NCBI RefSeq assembly: GCF_937891065.1
Contig: NZ_CALAEQ010000228.1
Location: forward strand, 1 to 43,391
Direction: 5' to 3'
Origin: an uncultured Lutibacter sp.
GTDB lineage: Bacteria > Bacteroidota > Bacteroidia > Flavobacteriales > Flavobacteriaceae
Length of the DNA stretch: 43,391 bases
In this document: positions 24,263-33,802 of the stretch, piece by piece
Layout: every line of letters begins with the position of its first letter
Position numbering within the stretch: the stretch's first letter is position 1
Notes under the pieces: model-generated
The model's database searches: none
Told to the model about the DNA's origin: nothing
What the model saw: the letters and a program-made list of their open reading frames with translations, nothing else
Program-made: the position numbers and the translations under genes

Positions 24263-25283
24263 AAATCTCTTTATCTAATGCGACTTCTTCTTCTAAATAT
24301 TTGTACAATGCTTTTGCAGCTATAGGTGCAATCATAACTCCACGAGTTCCTAAGCCATTTAGAATCGCTAAATTTTTATGTATTGGATGCTTTCCTACCA
24401 AAGGTCTTCTATCTTTTACAGTTGGTCTAATTCCTGCTGTATGTTCAACAATTGTATAAGGAACGGTTATAAACGATTCTAACTTAGTACTCAATTCTTG
24501 TTTACCTTCTTCCGTTGGAAGCTTTGTTTTATCTTTCCAATTAAATGTAGCACCAACTTTATAATAATTGTTACCTAACGGCAGCACAAATACTGAAGCC
24601 TTTATTAAAAAATCTACATTTAATTTGGGAGCATGTATGGCTATCAACTCTCCCTTTGCTTCTTGCATTGGTAAATAATTAAAAAACGGATTTTTGGTGA
24701 TTCCAAAGCCTTCACAAAAAATTATTTTTGATGCTTTTACATTTTTATATTCAACACCGTCATTGCATATTTTTAGTTCAGTGTATTCAAATCTTTCATT
24801 TTTTAATAAGTTGCTATCTGTTAGATAATTTTTGTAATCTTCCAATAAAGATTTAGTGTCAATTCTTCCTGTATTAGTTAATTTTCCAAAACCATTATCC
24901 GCTAAAACTCCATCAAATTTTTTATTAATTATTTGAGCAATCATATAATTAGTTAGCAATGGTTTATCACAAGCAATAAACCAATTGTTTTGTTCCTCAA
25001 CCGATTTAAATATTCGGTAAATATCTACTGGGAAATCATATTTTTTATTGAATTGCTTCTCTAATTTCGCATAAAAGGGCACTGCAATTTCTAATTGTTC
25101 TATTGCATTCCAAACGGGGGTGAAACGTTTTAAAATTACCGGATTGTACATTCCTCCTGCAACAATTGAAGAATTTTGAGAATTATCTTCAAAGACTATA
25201 AATGATTTTTTATTGTTGTCTAACTCTTTTGTAAAGGCTAAACCTGCTAATCCTAAACCGACAATTATATAATCTACTTGCAT
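24228..25283 (-). CDS. FAD-dependent oxidoreductase, DAO family
   Basis: This 351-residue protein has an N-terminal dinucleotide-binding motif VDYIIVGLGLAGLAFTKEL (GxGxxG at residues 9-14) and a D-amino-acid-oxidase-like C-terminal segment (HTAGIRPTVKDRRPLVGKHP, then LNGLGTRGVMIAPIAA) that binds the flavin. It may oxidise amino-acid or amine-type substrates or take part in tRNA-modification-type reactions like its relative MnmC. The substrate is unclear. The start is ATG at 25283. The gene is separated from gldN by a strong hairpin and overlaps the convergent DUF983 gene by 35 bp at its 3' end. Confidence 0.85.
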   Translation of the reverse strand: MQVDYIIVGLGLAGLAFTKELDNNKKSFIVFEDNSQNSSIVAGGMYNPVILKRFTPVWNAIEQLEIAVPFYAKLEKQFNKKYDFPVDIYRIFKSVEEQNNWFIACDKPLLTNYMIAQIINKKFDGVLADNGFGKLTNTGRIDTKSLLEDYKNYLTDSNLLKNERFEYTELKICNDGVEYKNVKASKIIFCEGFGITKNPFFNYLPMQEAKGELIAIHAPKLNVDFLIKASVFVLPLGNNYYKVGATFNWKDKTKLPTEEGKQELSTKLESFITVPYTIVEHTAGIRPTVKDRRPLVGKHPIHKNLAILNGLGTRGVMIAPIAAKALYKYLEEEVALDKEISIDRFQQLFSD

Positions 25284-25299
25284 CGGACAAATTTAGGCT

Positions 25300-25344
25300 A
25301 TAAAACAAAAAACTCTTGCTATATGCAAGAGTTTTTTGTTTTAT
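25300..25344. terminator. Strong terminator of the gldKLMN operon
   Basis: Arms 25300-25319 and 25325-25344 form a 20-bp perfect stem (core ACTCTTGC/GCAAGAGT) around TATAT, with A/T tracts on both sides. It starts 12 bp after the gldN stop in the direction of transcription. Confidence 0.88.
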
Positions 25345-25356
25345 AATAGGTAGAAT

Positions 25357-26259
25357 TTAGTAATTCCACATATCTAATTCTTTATTTCTAATACCCTCTT
25401 TAATTTTATTAGATTCCAATACTTGGAATAATGCATTTCCTTTTACATATTGTGCTACATCTCTATTCCCATAAATATTCTCTTCTCTATAAATAATAGA
25501 GTTAAATCTTCTTGCATTTAACAAGTGATCAAATGAAATTGGGTATGCTGAATTTTTTTGGTTGAAAACTTTCATTTCATGAAGTGTATTTCTCGCATCT
25601 GGAAACCACACCCAAAACAACGCTAATTGTTCATTAAGATTAAAATTTTCTCTTCCCATTGTTTGAATATCTGGTGCAACTGGTGCTATTGCCAATAAAC
25701 GATATTTTAATTCTCCCTGACGCTTGTCAAAATACCAAAGTCCTTTAATTTTGATACCTTCAATATCTTGAGATGTTAAGTTAATTTTATCAATATATTC
25801 ATCAATATTGGTTGCTCCTGCATTCAACTCATCAATACCTGCTTCAGTAGTATCAATTCTGTACAATTTTCTATTTATTTCAGCCTTAGTCATTTTAGCT
25901 GTAAAATAGTCATCATCATAAACTTCAGTAATTACATCGCTCTTAATACCTTTTAATAAGGTATCAAACAAAGAACGTCTATTCCCAGAGATACTTGTAG
26001 TATCAATTGGGTAATACATAGGTAAATTAATACGCTCATTTAAATCTATATATTCCCATACAACTTTAGACCATAAAATATCCCTATCGTCTATATAACC
26101 GTATTCTAATGGCTTGTCATTATCAACAGCTAATTGCTCGGCTGTTTTCACACCAATATCAGAAGGATTTTGCGCATTCAATAAATTTGATTGTGCATAT
26201 ATTGAATTAAATAGCAAAAATGCTAAAATAAAAATCCCAATATGTTTCTTATTTATCAT
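25357..26259 (-). CDS. gldN: GldN (PorN homologue), type IX secretion/gliding component
   Basis: This 300-residue protein has a signal peptide (IGIFILAFLLFNSIYAQ). The mature part has the GldN/PorN pattern: SKVVWEYIDLNERINLPMYY, IKGLWYFDKRQGELKYRLLAIAP, FWVWFPDARNTLHEMKVFN and SFDHLLNARRFNSIIYREEN. In the type IX system PorN/GldN binds PorK/GldK to form the large periplasmic ring under the outer membrane and contacts the periplasmic part of GldM. It is the last gene of gldK-L-M-N, 12 bp after gldM, and is followed by a strong terminator. Length and motifs look intact, so the locus should be functional. Confidence 0.96.
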   Translation of the reverse strand: MINKKHIGIFILAFLLFNSIYAQSNLLNAQNPSDIGVKTAEQLAVDNDKPLEYGYIDDRDILWSKVVWEYIDLNERINLPMYYPIDTTSISGNRRSLFDTLLKGIKSDVITEVYDDDYFTAKMTKAEINRKLYRIDTTEAGIDELNAGATNIDEYIDKINLTSQDIEGIKIKGLWYFDKRQGELKYRLLAIAPVAPDIQTMGRENFNLNEQLALFWVWFPDARNTLHEMKVFNQKNSAYPISFDHLLNARRFNSIIYREENIYGNRDVAQYVKGNALFQVLESNKIKEGIRNKELDMWNY

Positions 26260-26271
26260 TTAAAATTTATT

Positions 26272-27804
26272 TTATTGTATTTCAATACTTACAGCTGATG
26301 CTTCTTTAATTTTATAAGTAGTATTACCTACTAACGATGATTTAATATCGAATATTGTAACTACATCACCTCTTTTAGCTTTAGCAATAGCTTTTTTAGC
26401 TTGAGCATCCATTTTACTACCTCTAACTACCACTGCACCTTGTCCTGGTACTTTTAAAGTAAAACCTGAAGTCCTAAGTACTAAATCAAAATCAAAATCT
26501 GGTAATTCAGCACCAACAGTAGAGTTTTCCAAACTAGTTTTAGGCATTATAACATACCCCATTTGTTTTCTTATACTTCCACTTGGAGAAGGAATATCCT
26601 TTATTCTAAAATTTTGAGAAGTACTAACTGTCTGTCCATCAGGCATTTTACCTGAAACACTAATTTTAACTTCATTTCCTGTACTAGGTGTCATTGTGTA
26701 TTTACCTGAACCTGTTGCTCTTTTTAGTCCAACTCCATTTGCAGTAACTAAATTATCAGGTATTCCTGGTATTGAAATTGTCATAGGATTTGGCACTCCC
26801 CTATATACAACATTCATTTTATCTGCAGAAATTACGGCACTATTTGGTTTTGGAATTACAGCATAAGAACTATTAATTTCTATTTCAACAGGTTCTCCAT
26901 TTTCCATAAAAACAAACTTCCCTTTAATTTCTCTCTCACCTACTGCACCTGCTGGAAAATTAAGTTCCGCACCACCATCTTTAATTTCTTTAATTTCAAT
27001 TCCATTTACAACCACTTTTTCTGGTTTTAAAGAAGCATCATAACGTCCTAGTACTATTTTTCCTTTAAAATTTTCACCTTGGAAAAATGCTGATTTTTCA
27101 GGAATTAAAATAGTTTTATAGTTTGACATGGAAACGTCACTTTCTAATTGACCTCCTAGAAGGTTTCCATAAATATCAGATTGTGTTGTTTTAATATCTG
27201 TTTGCATTGATGTTAAATTAGTAATGGTAGATATTAAAGGGAATCCTTCATATCTATTATTTAACCATGCTTGTTTAATTCCTCCTTCTGTTTCCTGATC
27301 AGATGTGTTAAATCTCTTATTAATATTTGCTATAATAACTGTATTATTCCCAACAAGTTTAATTATTTGGTCTCTATAGGAGTTTATACTATTTAAAAAT
27401 TCTTTTCCACCTTCAGTAAAGGTATCTCCTTTAAAAAAATATTCATCGACAATTCCTGCCTGATCCATAGATTCATAATCTTTAACATCTTCAATCTCAG
27501 CAAGGAATAATGCCTTTTCACCCTCTAAAAAGCTGTTGAAATTTTTTGACAAATCATCAACTTTTTTAGCTGTATCATATAAGGATTTATATTTTTCTGG
27601 TTGTTCCTGAGCTTTGGTTGCTATATTTGATAATATATCATTATTCTTTAAGGATGTAGCTGTATTATTATCAACCAACTTTTCATTCACAAACCCGAAA
27701 GCTGAGAGTACTTCTTTGGACATATTCATTGCTAACATCGCAATAAAAATTAAGTACATTAAGTTAATCATTTTCTGCCTTGGTGATAGTGTACCTGAAG
27801 CCAT
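26272..27804 (-). CDS. gldM: GldM (PorM homologue), type IX secretion motor stator/rotor component
   Basis: This 510-residue protein has one N-terminal membrane helix (about 13-33, MINLMYLIFIAMLAMNMSKE) and a long periplasmic part. That part has a helical D1 domain (to about 220) and three Ig-like beta domains ending in the conserved C-terminus (VVVRGSKMDAQAKKAIAKAKRGDVVTIFDIK). Arg9 and Tyr17, at positions known to matter for the GldLM motor in Flavobacterium johnsoniae, are present. The GldM dimer inside the GldL ring converts proton flow into movement that drives secretion and gliding. It lies 45 bp after gldL. Confidence 0.97.
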   Translation of the reverse strand: MASGTLSPRQKMINLMYLIFIAMLAMNMSKEVLSAFGFVNEKLVDNNTATSLKNNDILSNIATKAQEQPEKYKSLYDTAKKVDDLSKNFNSFLEGEKALFLAEIEDVKDYESMDQAGIVDEYFFKGDTFTEGGKEFLNSINSYRDQIIKLVGNNTVIIANINKRFNTSDQETEGGIKQAWLNNRYEGFPLISTITNLTSMQTDIKTTQSDIYGNLLGGQLESDVSMSNYKTILIPEKSAFFQGENFKGKIVLGRYDASLKPEKVVVNGIEIKEIKDGGAELNFPAGAVGEREIKGKFVFMENGEPVEIEINSSYAVIPKPNSAVISADKMNVVYRGVPNPMTISIPGIPDNLVTANGVGLKRATGSGKYTMTPSTGNEVKISVSGKMPDGQTVSTSQNFRIKDIPSPSGSIRKQMGYVIMPKTSLENSTVGAELPDFDFDLVLRTSGFTLKVPGQGAVVVRGSKMDAQAKKAIAKAKRGDVVTIFDIKSSLVGNTTYKIKEASAVSIEIQ

Positions 27805-27849
27805 ACTAATTAGTTTTTTTTATTAATTTATTAGCCAATATTCAACTAA

Positions 27850-28497
27850 TTACTTTTTATTAGACATTGCAGATAACATACCTCCATAAACACTATTCAG
27901 TGAAGAAAGACTTGTTGTTAAGGATTCCATTTGTTCTTTTAATTTCTCTGAATTTACAACAACTTGTTGATTAATCTCAGCTTGTCTACTTGAGCTATCA
28001 AGTTGTACTTTATACAAACTATTTAACGATTCCATTTGAGCTGCTGCCATTGACATTTGCTCGCTATATCTATTTGTAGCAGCTATAGAGTCTACCGCAG
28101 GTGCAATATTTTCTGCAGCACCTTTAAAGTTTTGAATACTTTCTCCTAAACTTTGCATTAAACCGGCATCTAATTTAGCTTCTTTCAGCATTGAATCTAA
28201 CTTTTGGGAAAGTAAACTTTGAGATTCTCTTGCATCTTTTCTATCTTTATCTCTATCTTGTCCACTTCCTAATTCGGGATAAACTAGTGCCCAATCCAAA
28301 TCATCATCAACAGGTTCGAAAGCGGAAATAGCAAATATTATAGCTTCCGTAATTAACCCAATGGCTAACATAACATTTCCTGTTAAAAAACCTATATGGA
28401 AATGTGTAAGTTTAAAAAGAGCTCCTATAATAACTACAGATGCTCCAAGGCCATAAGCCATATTAAATATTTTTTTAGTATTCTTTGATGATGCCAT
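27850..28497 (-). CDS. gldL: GldL (PorL homologue), proton-driven type IX motor protein
   Basis: This 215-residue protein has two N-terminal membrane helices (about 12-30 and 38-60) followed by the conserved FEPVDDDLDWALVYPEL and a long cytoplasmic coiled-coil region. Lys29, His32, Glu51 and Glu61 correspond, with an offset of two, to intramembrane charged or polar residues of F. johnsoniae GldL, including the Glu49 implicated in proton transfer. The motor therefore looks intact. Five GldL subunits surround two GldM in known structures. It lies 32 bp after gldK. Confidence 0.97.
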   Translation of the reverse strand: MASSKNTKKIFNMAYGLGASVVIIGALFKLTHFHIGFLTGNVMLAIGLITEAIIFAISAFEPVDDDLDWALVYPELGSGQDRDKDRKDARESQSLLSQKLDSMLKEAKLDAGLMQSLGESIQNFKGAAENIAPAVDSIAATNRYSEQMSMAAAQMESLNSLYKVQLDSSSRQAEINQQVVVNSEKLKEQMESLTTSLSSLNSVYGGMLSAMSNKK

Positions 28498-28529
28498 AAT
28501 TTTAATTTTTAAGTTTGGGTTATTTTTTT

Positions 28530-29888
28530 TTAATTACCTTCAATGTTAGTTCCTAAAAAATCTTGTACTGTTCTAAAACCAATATAACTTCTTGCTGAGT
28601 CACCGTATTCATAATCTCTTGTACTAACTTCTAAAAAATACGCTACATCTTTCCAGGATCCTCCTCGAATAATTTTTCTGTGATTTTCTGAGATTTCCAC
28701 ATTTGGATTCATGGTTGAACCTATATAATAGGATGCTTCACTATAAGCTGTATTTGTCCATTCAGATACATTACCTGCCATGTTATAAAGTCCATAATCA
28801 TTTGGGTTATACGATTTAGCTTCCATAGTATACAAAGCTCCATCAACAGCATAATCACCTCTAGCTGGTTTGAAATTTGCTAAAAAACAACCTCTATCAG
28901 AAGTTGTATAAGGTCCTCCCCATGGATATGTTGAATAATTTAAACCTCCACGTGCAGCATATTCCCACTCTGCCTCAATTGCCAATCTAAAATATGGTAC
29001 TGAACTTGCATTCTTTTTTGACTTTAAAAAATCGTTTTTCTTTTTCGTTCTCCAACTACAAAATGCTTTTGCTTGTTTCCAATTAACTCCAACAACTGGG
29101 TAATCAGAATACGCTTGGTGAAAGAAATAATCTTGGTGCATTGGATCATTATAAGAATAATTAAAATCTTTTACCCAAACAGTTGTATCAGGATATACTT
29201 CAACTATTTCATCTTTAATAAAATCTTTTCTGTCTCCTTTTTCTTTTGCAGCTGCACCTCTATCTAACCATGAGTATTTGAATTTTAATTTTTTGGTATC
29301 CAAAATTCTTTTTCCATCAAAACTATTTTCAATAGATACGTACATTGTATCCATTACTTCTGAATAATATTCGTCTGGAAATTCATTATTATCCCAAATT
29401 AATTCTTCTCCCCAATTTAATGATCTTCCTTGTAATGGTGAATTTACATCTCCTAAACTACCATAATTATTCATCATATACTTTTGGTATGGAGACATAT
29501 TTGTAGTATCTGGATTTGAAAATTGGTAATCTGGGAGAATTATATTGGTGTCATCAGACATTAATTCTGATAATAGCGCTAATTTTGTTCTTATAATTGA
29601 ATCTCGAACCCAAAATACAAATTCTTTATACTCACTGTTCGTAATTTCAGTTTCATCCATATAAAATGGTCTTACAGTAACTGTTCTTGAAGGTGTTGTA
29701 AGTGATCCTGCAACATCTTCATCACTTTTCCCCATTGTAAAAGAACCTCCTGGAATTAAAACCATTCCTAATGGTTTTTGTGAATACCATCTACTTTGTG
29801 ATCTTACACCTATCAACTCACCTTGGTCACTAGAACCACAGCTATATACTAATAAAGCCAATAAAATATACAATGATATTTTCTTCAT
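28530..29888 (-). CDS. gldK: GldK (PorK homologue), type IX secretion ring lipoprotein
   Basis: This lipoprotein has a signal ending in LLVYSC (Cys17 from the ATG at 29888) and a formylglycine-generating-enzyme-like fold: PLGMVLIPGGSFTMG, FYMDETEITNSEYKEFV, YPVVGVNWKQAKAFCSW, EAEWEYAARGG, NVSEWTNTAY and IIRGGSWKD. In GldK/PorK the fold is structural rather than enzymatic; with GldN it forms the outer-membrane-associated ring. A longer frame starts at ATG 29903, but the predicted promoter box at 29913-29920 would leave only about 4 nt of leader. The internal ATG (MKKISLYILLALL) is preferred and gives 452 residues. It heads the operon gldKLMN, 100 bp after the arginase-like gene. Confidence 0.95.
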   Translation of the reverse strand: MKKISLYILLALLVYSCGSSDQGELIGVRSQSRWYSQKPLGMVLIPGGSFTMGKSDEDVAGSLTTPSRTVTVRPFYMDETEITNSEYKEFVFWVRDSIIRTKLALLSELMSDDTNIILPDYQFSNPDTTNMSPYQKYMMNNYGSLGDVNSPLQGRSLNWGEELIWDNNEFPDEYYSEVMDTMYVSIENSFDGKRILDTKKLKFKYSWLDRGAAAKEKGDRKDFIKDEIVEVYPDTTVWVKDFNYSYNDPMHQDYFFHQAYSDYPVVGVNWKQAKAFCSWRTKKKNDFLKSKKNASSVPYFRLAIEAEWEYAARGGLNYSTYPWGGPYTTSDRGCFLANFKPARGDYAVDGALYTMEAKSYNPNDYGLYNMAGNVSEWTNTAYSEASYYIGSTMNPNVEISENHRKIIRGGSWKDVAYFLEVSTRDYEYGDSARSYIGFRTVQDFLGTNIEGN

Positions 29889-29912
29889 AATTATTTTCTT
29901 CATCTATTTAGG

Positions 29913-29943
29913 CAAACCTATTACTAATTATTTTAAAAAACAA
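29913..29943 (-). promoter_or_regulatory. Promoter of gldKLMN
   Basis: On the minus strand TTG (29943-29941) is followed after 20 bp by TAGGTTTG (29920-29913), a full match to the Bacteroidota TTG-N17-23-TAnnTTTG promoter. The predicted transcript start is near 29907, which shows gldK can be transcribed independently of topA. Confidence 0.7.
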
Positions 29944-30007
29944 TATTTACTTTAATCTGTTTAAAACAAAAAAAAACGTATTTTATTATGTATGAATACA
30001 TAATTTT

Positions 30008-31168
30008 TTATACTAATTTTTTTAATGTCTTAAACCATCTATCAGGGATTTCCTGATTAGTTGCACTTATATAATCTTCATAAGTACATGGTATTAACGC
30101 ATGTCTCTTAAATTTATTATTATCGTTTAAATTAATTTCCATCCACCAACGACCACTCTTATTACTTTTATGAAAAGTAAGTATTTGATCGTCAATTGGC
30201 ACACTATATTTTTGGTAATTATCTTTTAACCCAAAAGGATAATCTTTTGCTCTATAATTAACACCTTCAATAAAATACCATATCATTTGAGATATTAATT
30301 GAGCTGTTTGGGTTTTAGCATCAAATTCAGCATTGTATTCATAAATACCAAATGAAGTTACCTTGTCACTTATTCCTGCATAACGTGAAATAGCGCAAAT
30401 ATCTGCTCCTGAAAACCCGTTTGGTGTTGCATTCTTATTTGCAGGTGCATCTGAATTTTTGATAGCAGATAAATCTATCGTCACAATATCTGCATCTCTC
30501 ATCAATGGCTCAACTAGTTTAATGGAGTTTACAACCTCTCCCAATCTATACGTATCAAAGAACAAACTATCTAATAAATCAATTTCCTCTTGAGAATTAA
30601 AATAGGTTTGATAACCAATATTACTATAATTAAATAAATTATTTGGCTTATTCATTACAATTTTACTCAAGTATGACTGTGAAGTCAATTCATCTTCTAT
30701 AGAGCCTAAATCAAATTTATTGTCAACTGCTACTATGTTTACAGTTTGCTCAAGTTTATCGTATGCTCTATAATTGGCATACGTTAAATCCTGACTTCCG
30801 CCTATGATAATAGGTATTATTTTATTTTTAATTAAGTAAGATAATAAGTTCCCTAAAGCAAAATAAGTGTCCTCAATTGTATTTCCTTGTGAGATATTTC
30901 CTAAATCAGCAACACTTATTGGCCAATTGCCTAGATATAATTTGTATAATTCTTTTCTAATTTCATTTAAATTAGAACCTGTTCCGTAATTTCCTACAGA
31001 AGCCCTTCCTTCTTCTACACCAATTATTGCTATTCTTATTTTAGTTAAATCTGGAAAACCATTTTGCGCTGTATAAATATCGATACATTGACCAAAAGCT
31101 TGACTAGATTGCATTTTGGCATGAATCAATAATGTTTCATCAACAGGATTAAGATATTCGAAATTCAT
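30008..31168 (-). CDS. Arginase-fold (ureohydrolase-like) protein with lost metal ligands
   Basis: This 386-residue protein has the arginase/formiminoglutamase layout: IAIIGVEEGR, PIIIGGSQDLTYANYRAY, VNIVAVDNKFDLG, ADIVTIDLSAIKNSDAP, NGFSGADICAISRYAG. Compared with the six manganese ligands of arginase (H in GGxH, DAHxD, SxDxD), it reads Gln126, Asp149, Lys151, Asp153, Asp232 and Ser234. Three ligands are therefore replaced, so a binuclear metal centre is unlikely. It is often labelled formimidoylglutamase by similarity, but catalysis is doubtful. Its N-terminal NFEYLNPVDE and C-terminal extension (RWWMEINLN, IPDRWFKTLKKL) are not arginase-like. It lies 51 bp after topA and 100-120 bp before gldK, on the same strand; a role linked to type IX secretion is inference. 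Confidence 0.85.
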   Translation of the reverse strand: MNFEYLNPVDETLLIHAKMQSSQAFGQCIDIYTAQNGFPDLTKIRIAIIGVEEGRASVGNYGTGSNLNEIRKELYKLYLGNWPISVADLGNISQGNTIEDTYFALGNLLSYLIKNKIIPIIIGGSQDLTYANYRAYDKLEQTVNIVAVDNKFDLGSIEDELTSQSYLSKIVMNKPNNLFNYSNIGYQTYFNSQEEIDLLDSLFFDTYRLGEVVNSIKLVEPLMRDADIVTIDLSAIKNSDAPANKNATPNGFSGADICAISRYAGISDKVTSFGIYEYNAEFDAKTQTAQLISQMIWYFIEGVNYRAKDYPFGLKDNYQKYSVPIDDQILTFHKSNKSGRWWMEINLNDNNKFKRHALIPCTYEDYISATNQEIPDRWFKTLKKLV

Positions 31169-31219
31169 TGATTAGGGGTTGTTATCTTTTTCTATTTTGG
31201 AGCAAGATAATCAAAAAAT

Positions 31220-33715
31220 TTATTTTTTCGTTGTTTTACGCTTTGTAGTTTTTTTAGTTGCTTTCTTTTTGGGTGATTTTTTTTCAATTATTTCTTTTAC
31301 TTCTTCTAACGTCAATTTTAAAGCATCGACAGTTTTTGGCAGTTCTATCTTTAATTTTCCTTTTAAAATGTTTGATCTACCCCAACGTGCTTTTTCAACT
31401 CTAATACCTTCTTCTTCCCAGTTGTGCAATACTTTCTCAATATCTTTACGTTTTTTATCTTCAATTAATTCAACAATATTTTCTTTTGTTAAATTATCAA
31501 AATCGTATTTTTTATTGACATTAATATAAATTCCATTCCACTTTAAAAACGGACCAAAACGTCCAACTCCTTTTTGAACTGGTAAATTATCATGTTCACC
31601 AATAGGAGCATCGGCTTCTTGCTTTTCTTGAATTAATTCTATAGCTCTATTAATATCAACAGACATTGGATTTTCATCCTTCGGAATTGAAACAAACATG
31701 GTGTCATATTTAATATATGGGCCAAAACGACCGTTTGCTACTATTACCTCAATATCTTCATAGCCACCAATAGTTTTAGGCAGTTTAAATAAATCCATTG
31801 CTTCTTCATACGTAATTGAAGTTAACGTTTGGTCTCCTTGTAAACTAGCAAACTTTGGTTTTTCTTCATCGGTTGCTTCGCCAATTTGAACCATTGCTCC
31901 AAATCTTCCTAAACGAGCATATACATTTTTTCCACTTTCCGGATCTTCTCCTAATAAACGCTCTCCTTTTGCACGGTCAGCATTTGCTGCAACATCTTCA
32001 ACTATTGGGTGAAATTTATTGTAGAAATCTTTAATCATAGAAATCCAATCTTCTTTTCCTTCAGCAATATCATCAAATTCAGATTCTACTTTTGCAGTAA
32101 AACCAAAGTCTAAAATATTTGAGAAATTTTCAACTAAAAAATCGTTTACAATGTTTCCAATATCAGTAGGTGTTAATTTACCTTTATCTGAACCAACTTT
32201 TTCTGTTAAAGTAGCTAAAGTTACTTTTTGACTTTCTAATTTTATCTGTGTATAATCTCTATCTGTTCCGTCAATACTACCTTTTTCTACATATTCTCTA
32301 CGCTGAATTGTAGAAATTGTTGGTGCATATGTTGATGGACGACCAATACCTAATTCTTCTAATCTTTTTACTAAAGAAGCTTCTGTATAGCGATATGGCG
32401 CTTTTGTATAACGCTCTGTTGCTGTAATAACTTCATTTATTAAAGATTCACCTTCAGCCATAAAAGGAAGCATTCCTTCTTGTTCTTCATCTTCTAAATC
32501 AGTACCTTCTAAATACACTTTTAAGAAACCATCAAACTTTATCATTTCACCATTTGCTGTTAAAACTTTGGTGTTTTTGTTATTGGTAATTTTAACATTG
32601 GTACGTTCTAACTGAGCATCACTCATTTGAGACGCAATTGTTCTTTTCCAAATTAAATCGTACAATCTATCTTGGTCATAATCAACTGAAACAGATTGTG
32701 TGCTCATAGTTGTAGGTCTAATTGCTTCGTGAGCTTCTTGAGCCCCTTTAGCTTTTGTACTAAAGCTTCTTGGTTTGCTATATTCTTTTCCAAAAGATGA
32801 TGTAATTTCTTCTTTTGCATCATTTTTAGCATCTTCTGATAAATTTACACTATCCGTTCTCATATAGGTTATAAAACCTGCTTCATACAAACGTTGCGCT
32901 ATCATCATAGTTTTAGCTACCGGAAAATATAATTTTCTTGAAGCTTCTTGTTGTAATGTTGATGTTGTAAATGGTGCTGCTGGTGATTTTTTAGCTGGTT
33001 TTTTCTGAAGGTCTTCAACTTTAAAATCAGCTTCAATACATGAATTTAAAAACGATTCAGCTTTTGCTTTCGTTTCGAAATTTTTAGGTAAAGTTGCTTT
33101 AAATTTCTTTCCCTCTTCAGTAATAAATTCAGCAACAACTTTATAAGAAGCTACGGGCTTAAATTCACTAATTTCTCTTTCTCTTTCAACAATTAAACGC
33201 ACAGCAACAGATTGCACTCTCCCTGCTGATAAACCTCCTTTTATTTTACGCCAAAGTACAGGCGACAATTCATAACCTACTAACCTATCTAAAACTCTTC
33301 TTGCTTGTTGTGCATTTACTAAATTATAATCTATACTTCTTGGATTTTCAACAGCTTTTAAAATAGCTTTCTTTGTTATTTCGTGAAAAACAATTCGCTT
33401 TGTATTGGCTTCTTTCAGCTTTAATTGCTCAAATAAATGCCATGCAATAGCCTCTCCCTCACGATCCTCATCCGATGCTAACCAAACAGTATCAGCTTTC
33501 TTCGCTAAATCTTTTAACTTTTTAACAATTGCTTTTTTATCAGTTGCAACAACATATTTTGGCATAAAATCTCCTTCTACATCAATTCCAATTTCCTTTG
33601 AAGGTAAATCTGCAATATGCCCAAAACTTGATTCTACTTGAAAATCTTTTCCTAAAAAATTTTCTATTGTTTTTGCTTTTGCCGGTGACTCAACTATTAC
33701 TAAATTTTTAGCCAT
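31220..33715 (-). CDS. topA: DNA topoisomerase I (type IA)
   Basis: This 831-residue enzyme relaxes negative supercoils by single-strand passage. The TOPRIM domain starts at residue 3 (LVIVESPAKAKTIENFLG) and has SDEDREGEAIAWHL. The active-site tyrosine is in GFITYMRTDSVNLS. The middle region has RRVLDRLVGYELSPVLW and GLSAGRVQSVAVRLI. The C-terminus lacks CxxC zinc fingers and instead carries GRFGxxxxxG-type repeats (YARLGRFGAMVQIG, VANGRFGPYIKY, KGVGRFGPFLKW) and a Lys-rich tail (KSPKKKATKKTTKRKTTKK), as usual in Bacteroidota. A TACTTTTG -7 box lies about 90 bp upstream. Confidence 0.98.
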   Translation of the reverse strand: MAKNLVIVESPAKAKTIENFLGKDFQVESSFGHIADLPSKEIGIDVEGDFMPKYVVATDKKAIVKKLKDLAKKADTVWLASDEDREGEAIAWHLFEQLKLKEANTKRIVFHEITKKAILKAVENPRSIDYNLVNAQQARRVLDRLVGYELSPVLWRKIKGGLSAGRVQSVAVRLIVEREREISEFKPVASYKVVAEFITEEGKKFKATLPKNFETKAKAESFLNSCIEADFKVEDLQKKPAKKSPAAPFTTSTLQQEASRKLYFPVAKTMMIAQRLYEAGFITYMRTDSVNLSEDAKNDAKEEITSSFGKEYSKPRSFSTKAKGAQEAHEAIRPTTMSTQSVSVDYDQDRLYDLIWKRTIASQMSDAQLERTNVKITNNKNTKVLTANGEMIKFDGFLKVYLEGTDLEDEEQEGMLPFMAEGESLINEVITATERYTKAPYRYTEASLVKRLEELGIGRPSTYAPTISTIQRREYVEKGSIDGTDRDYTQIKLESQKVTLATLTEKVGSDKGKLTPTDIGNIVNDFLVENFSNILDFGFTAKVESEFDDIAEGKEDWISMIKDFYNKFHPIVEDVAANADRAKGERLLGEDPESGKNVYARLGRFGAMVQIGEATDEEKPKFASLQGDQTLTSITYEEAMDLFKLPKTIGGYEDIEVIVANGRFGPYIKYDTMFVSIPKDENPMSVDINRAIELIQEKQEADAPIGEHDNLPVQKGVGRFGPFLKWNGIYINVNKKYDFDNLTKENIVELIEDKKRKDIEKVLHNWEEEGIRVEKARWGRSNILKGKLKIELPKTVDALKLTLEEVKEIIEKKSPKKKATKKTTKRKTTKK

Positions 33716-33802
33716 ATTTCTTATTAATTATTTTCTTTCATCTCTCAATAATTTCTTTTTCTTCTTCAAAATTATTTAGAATCTTATTGAGATTTTGGAT
33801 TG

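Noticed and set aside
30008-31168. Functional arginase, agmatinase or formimidoylglutamase
   Set aside because: Three of the six metal ligands are replaced (Gln126, Lys151, Ser234).
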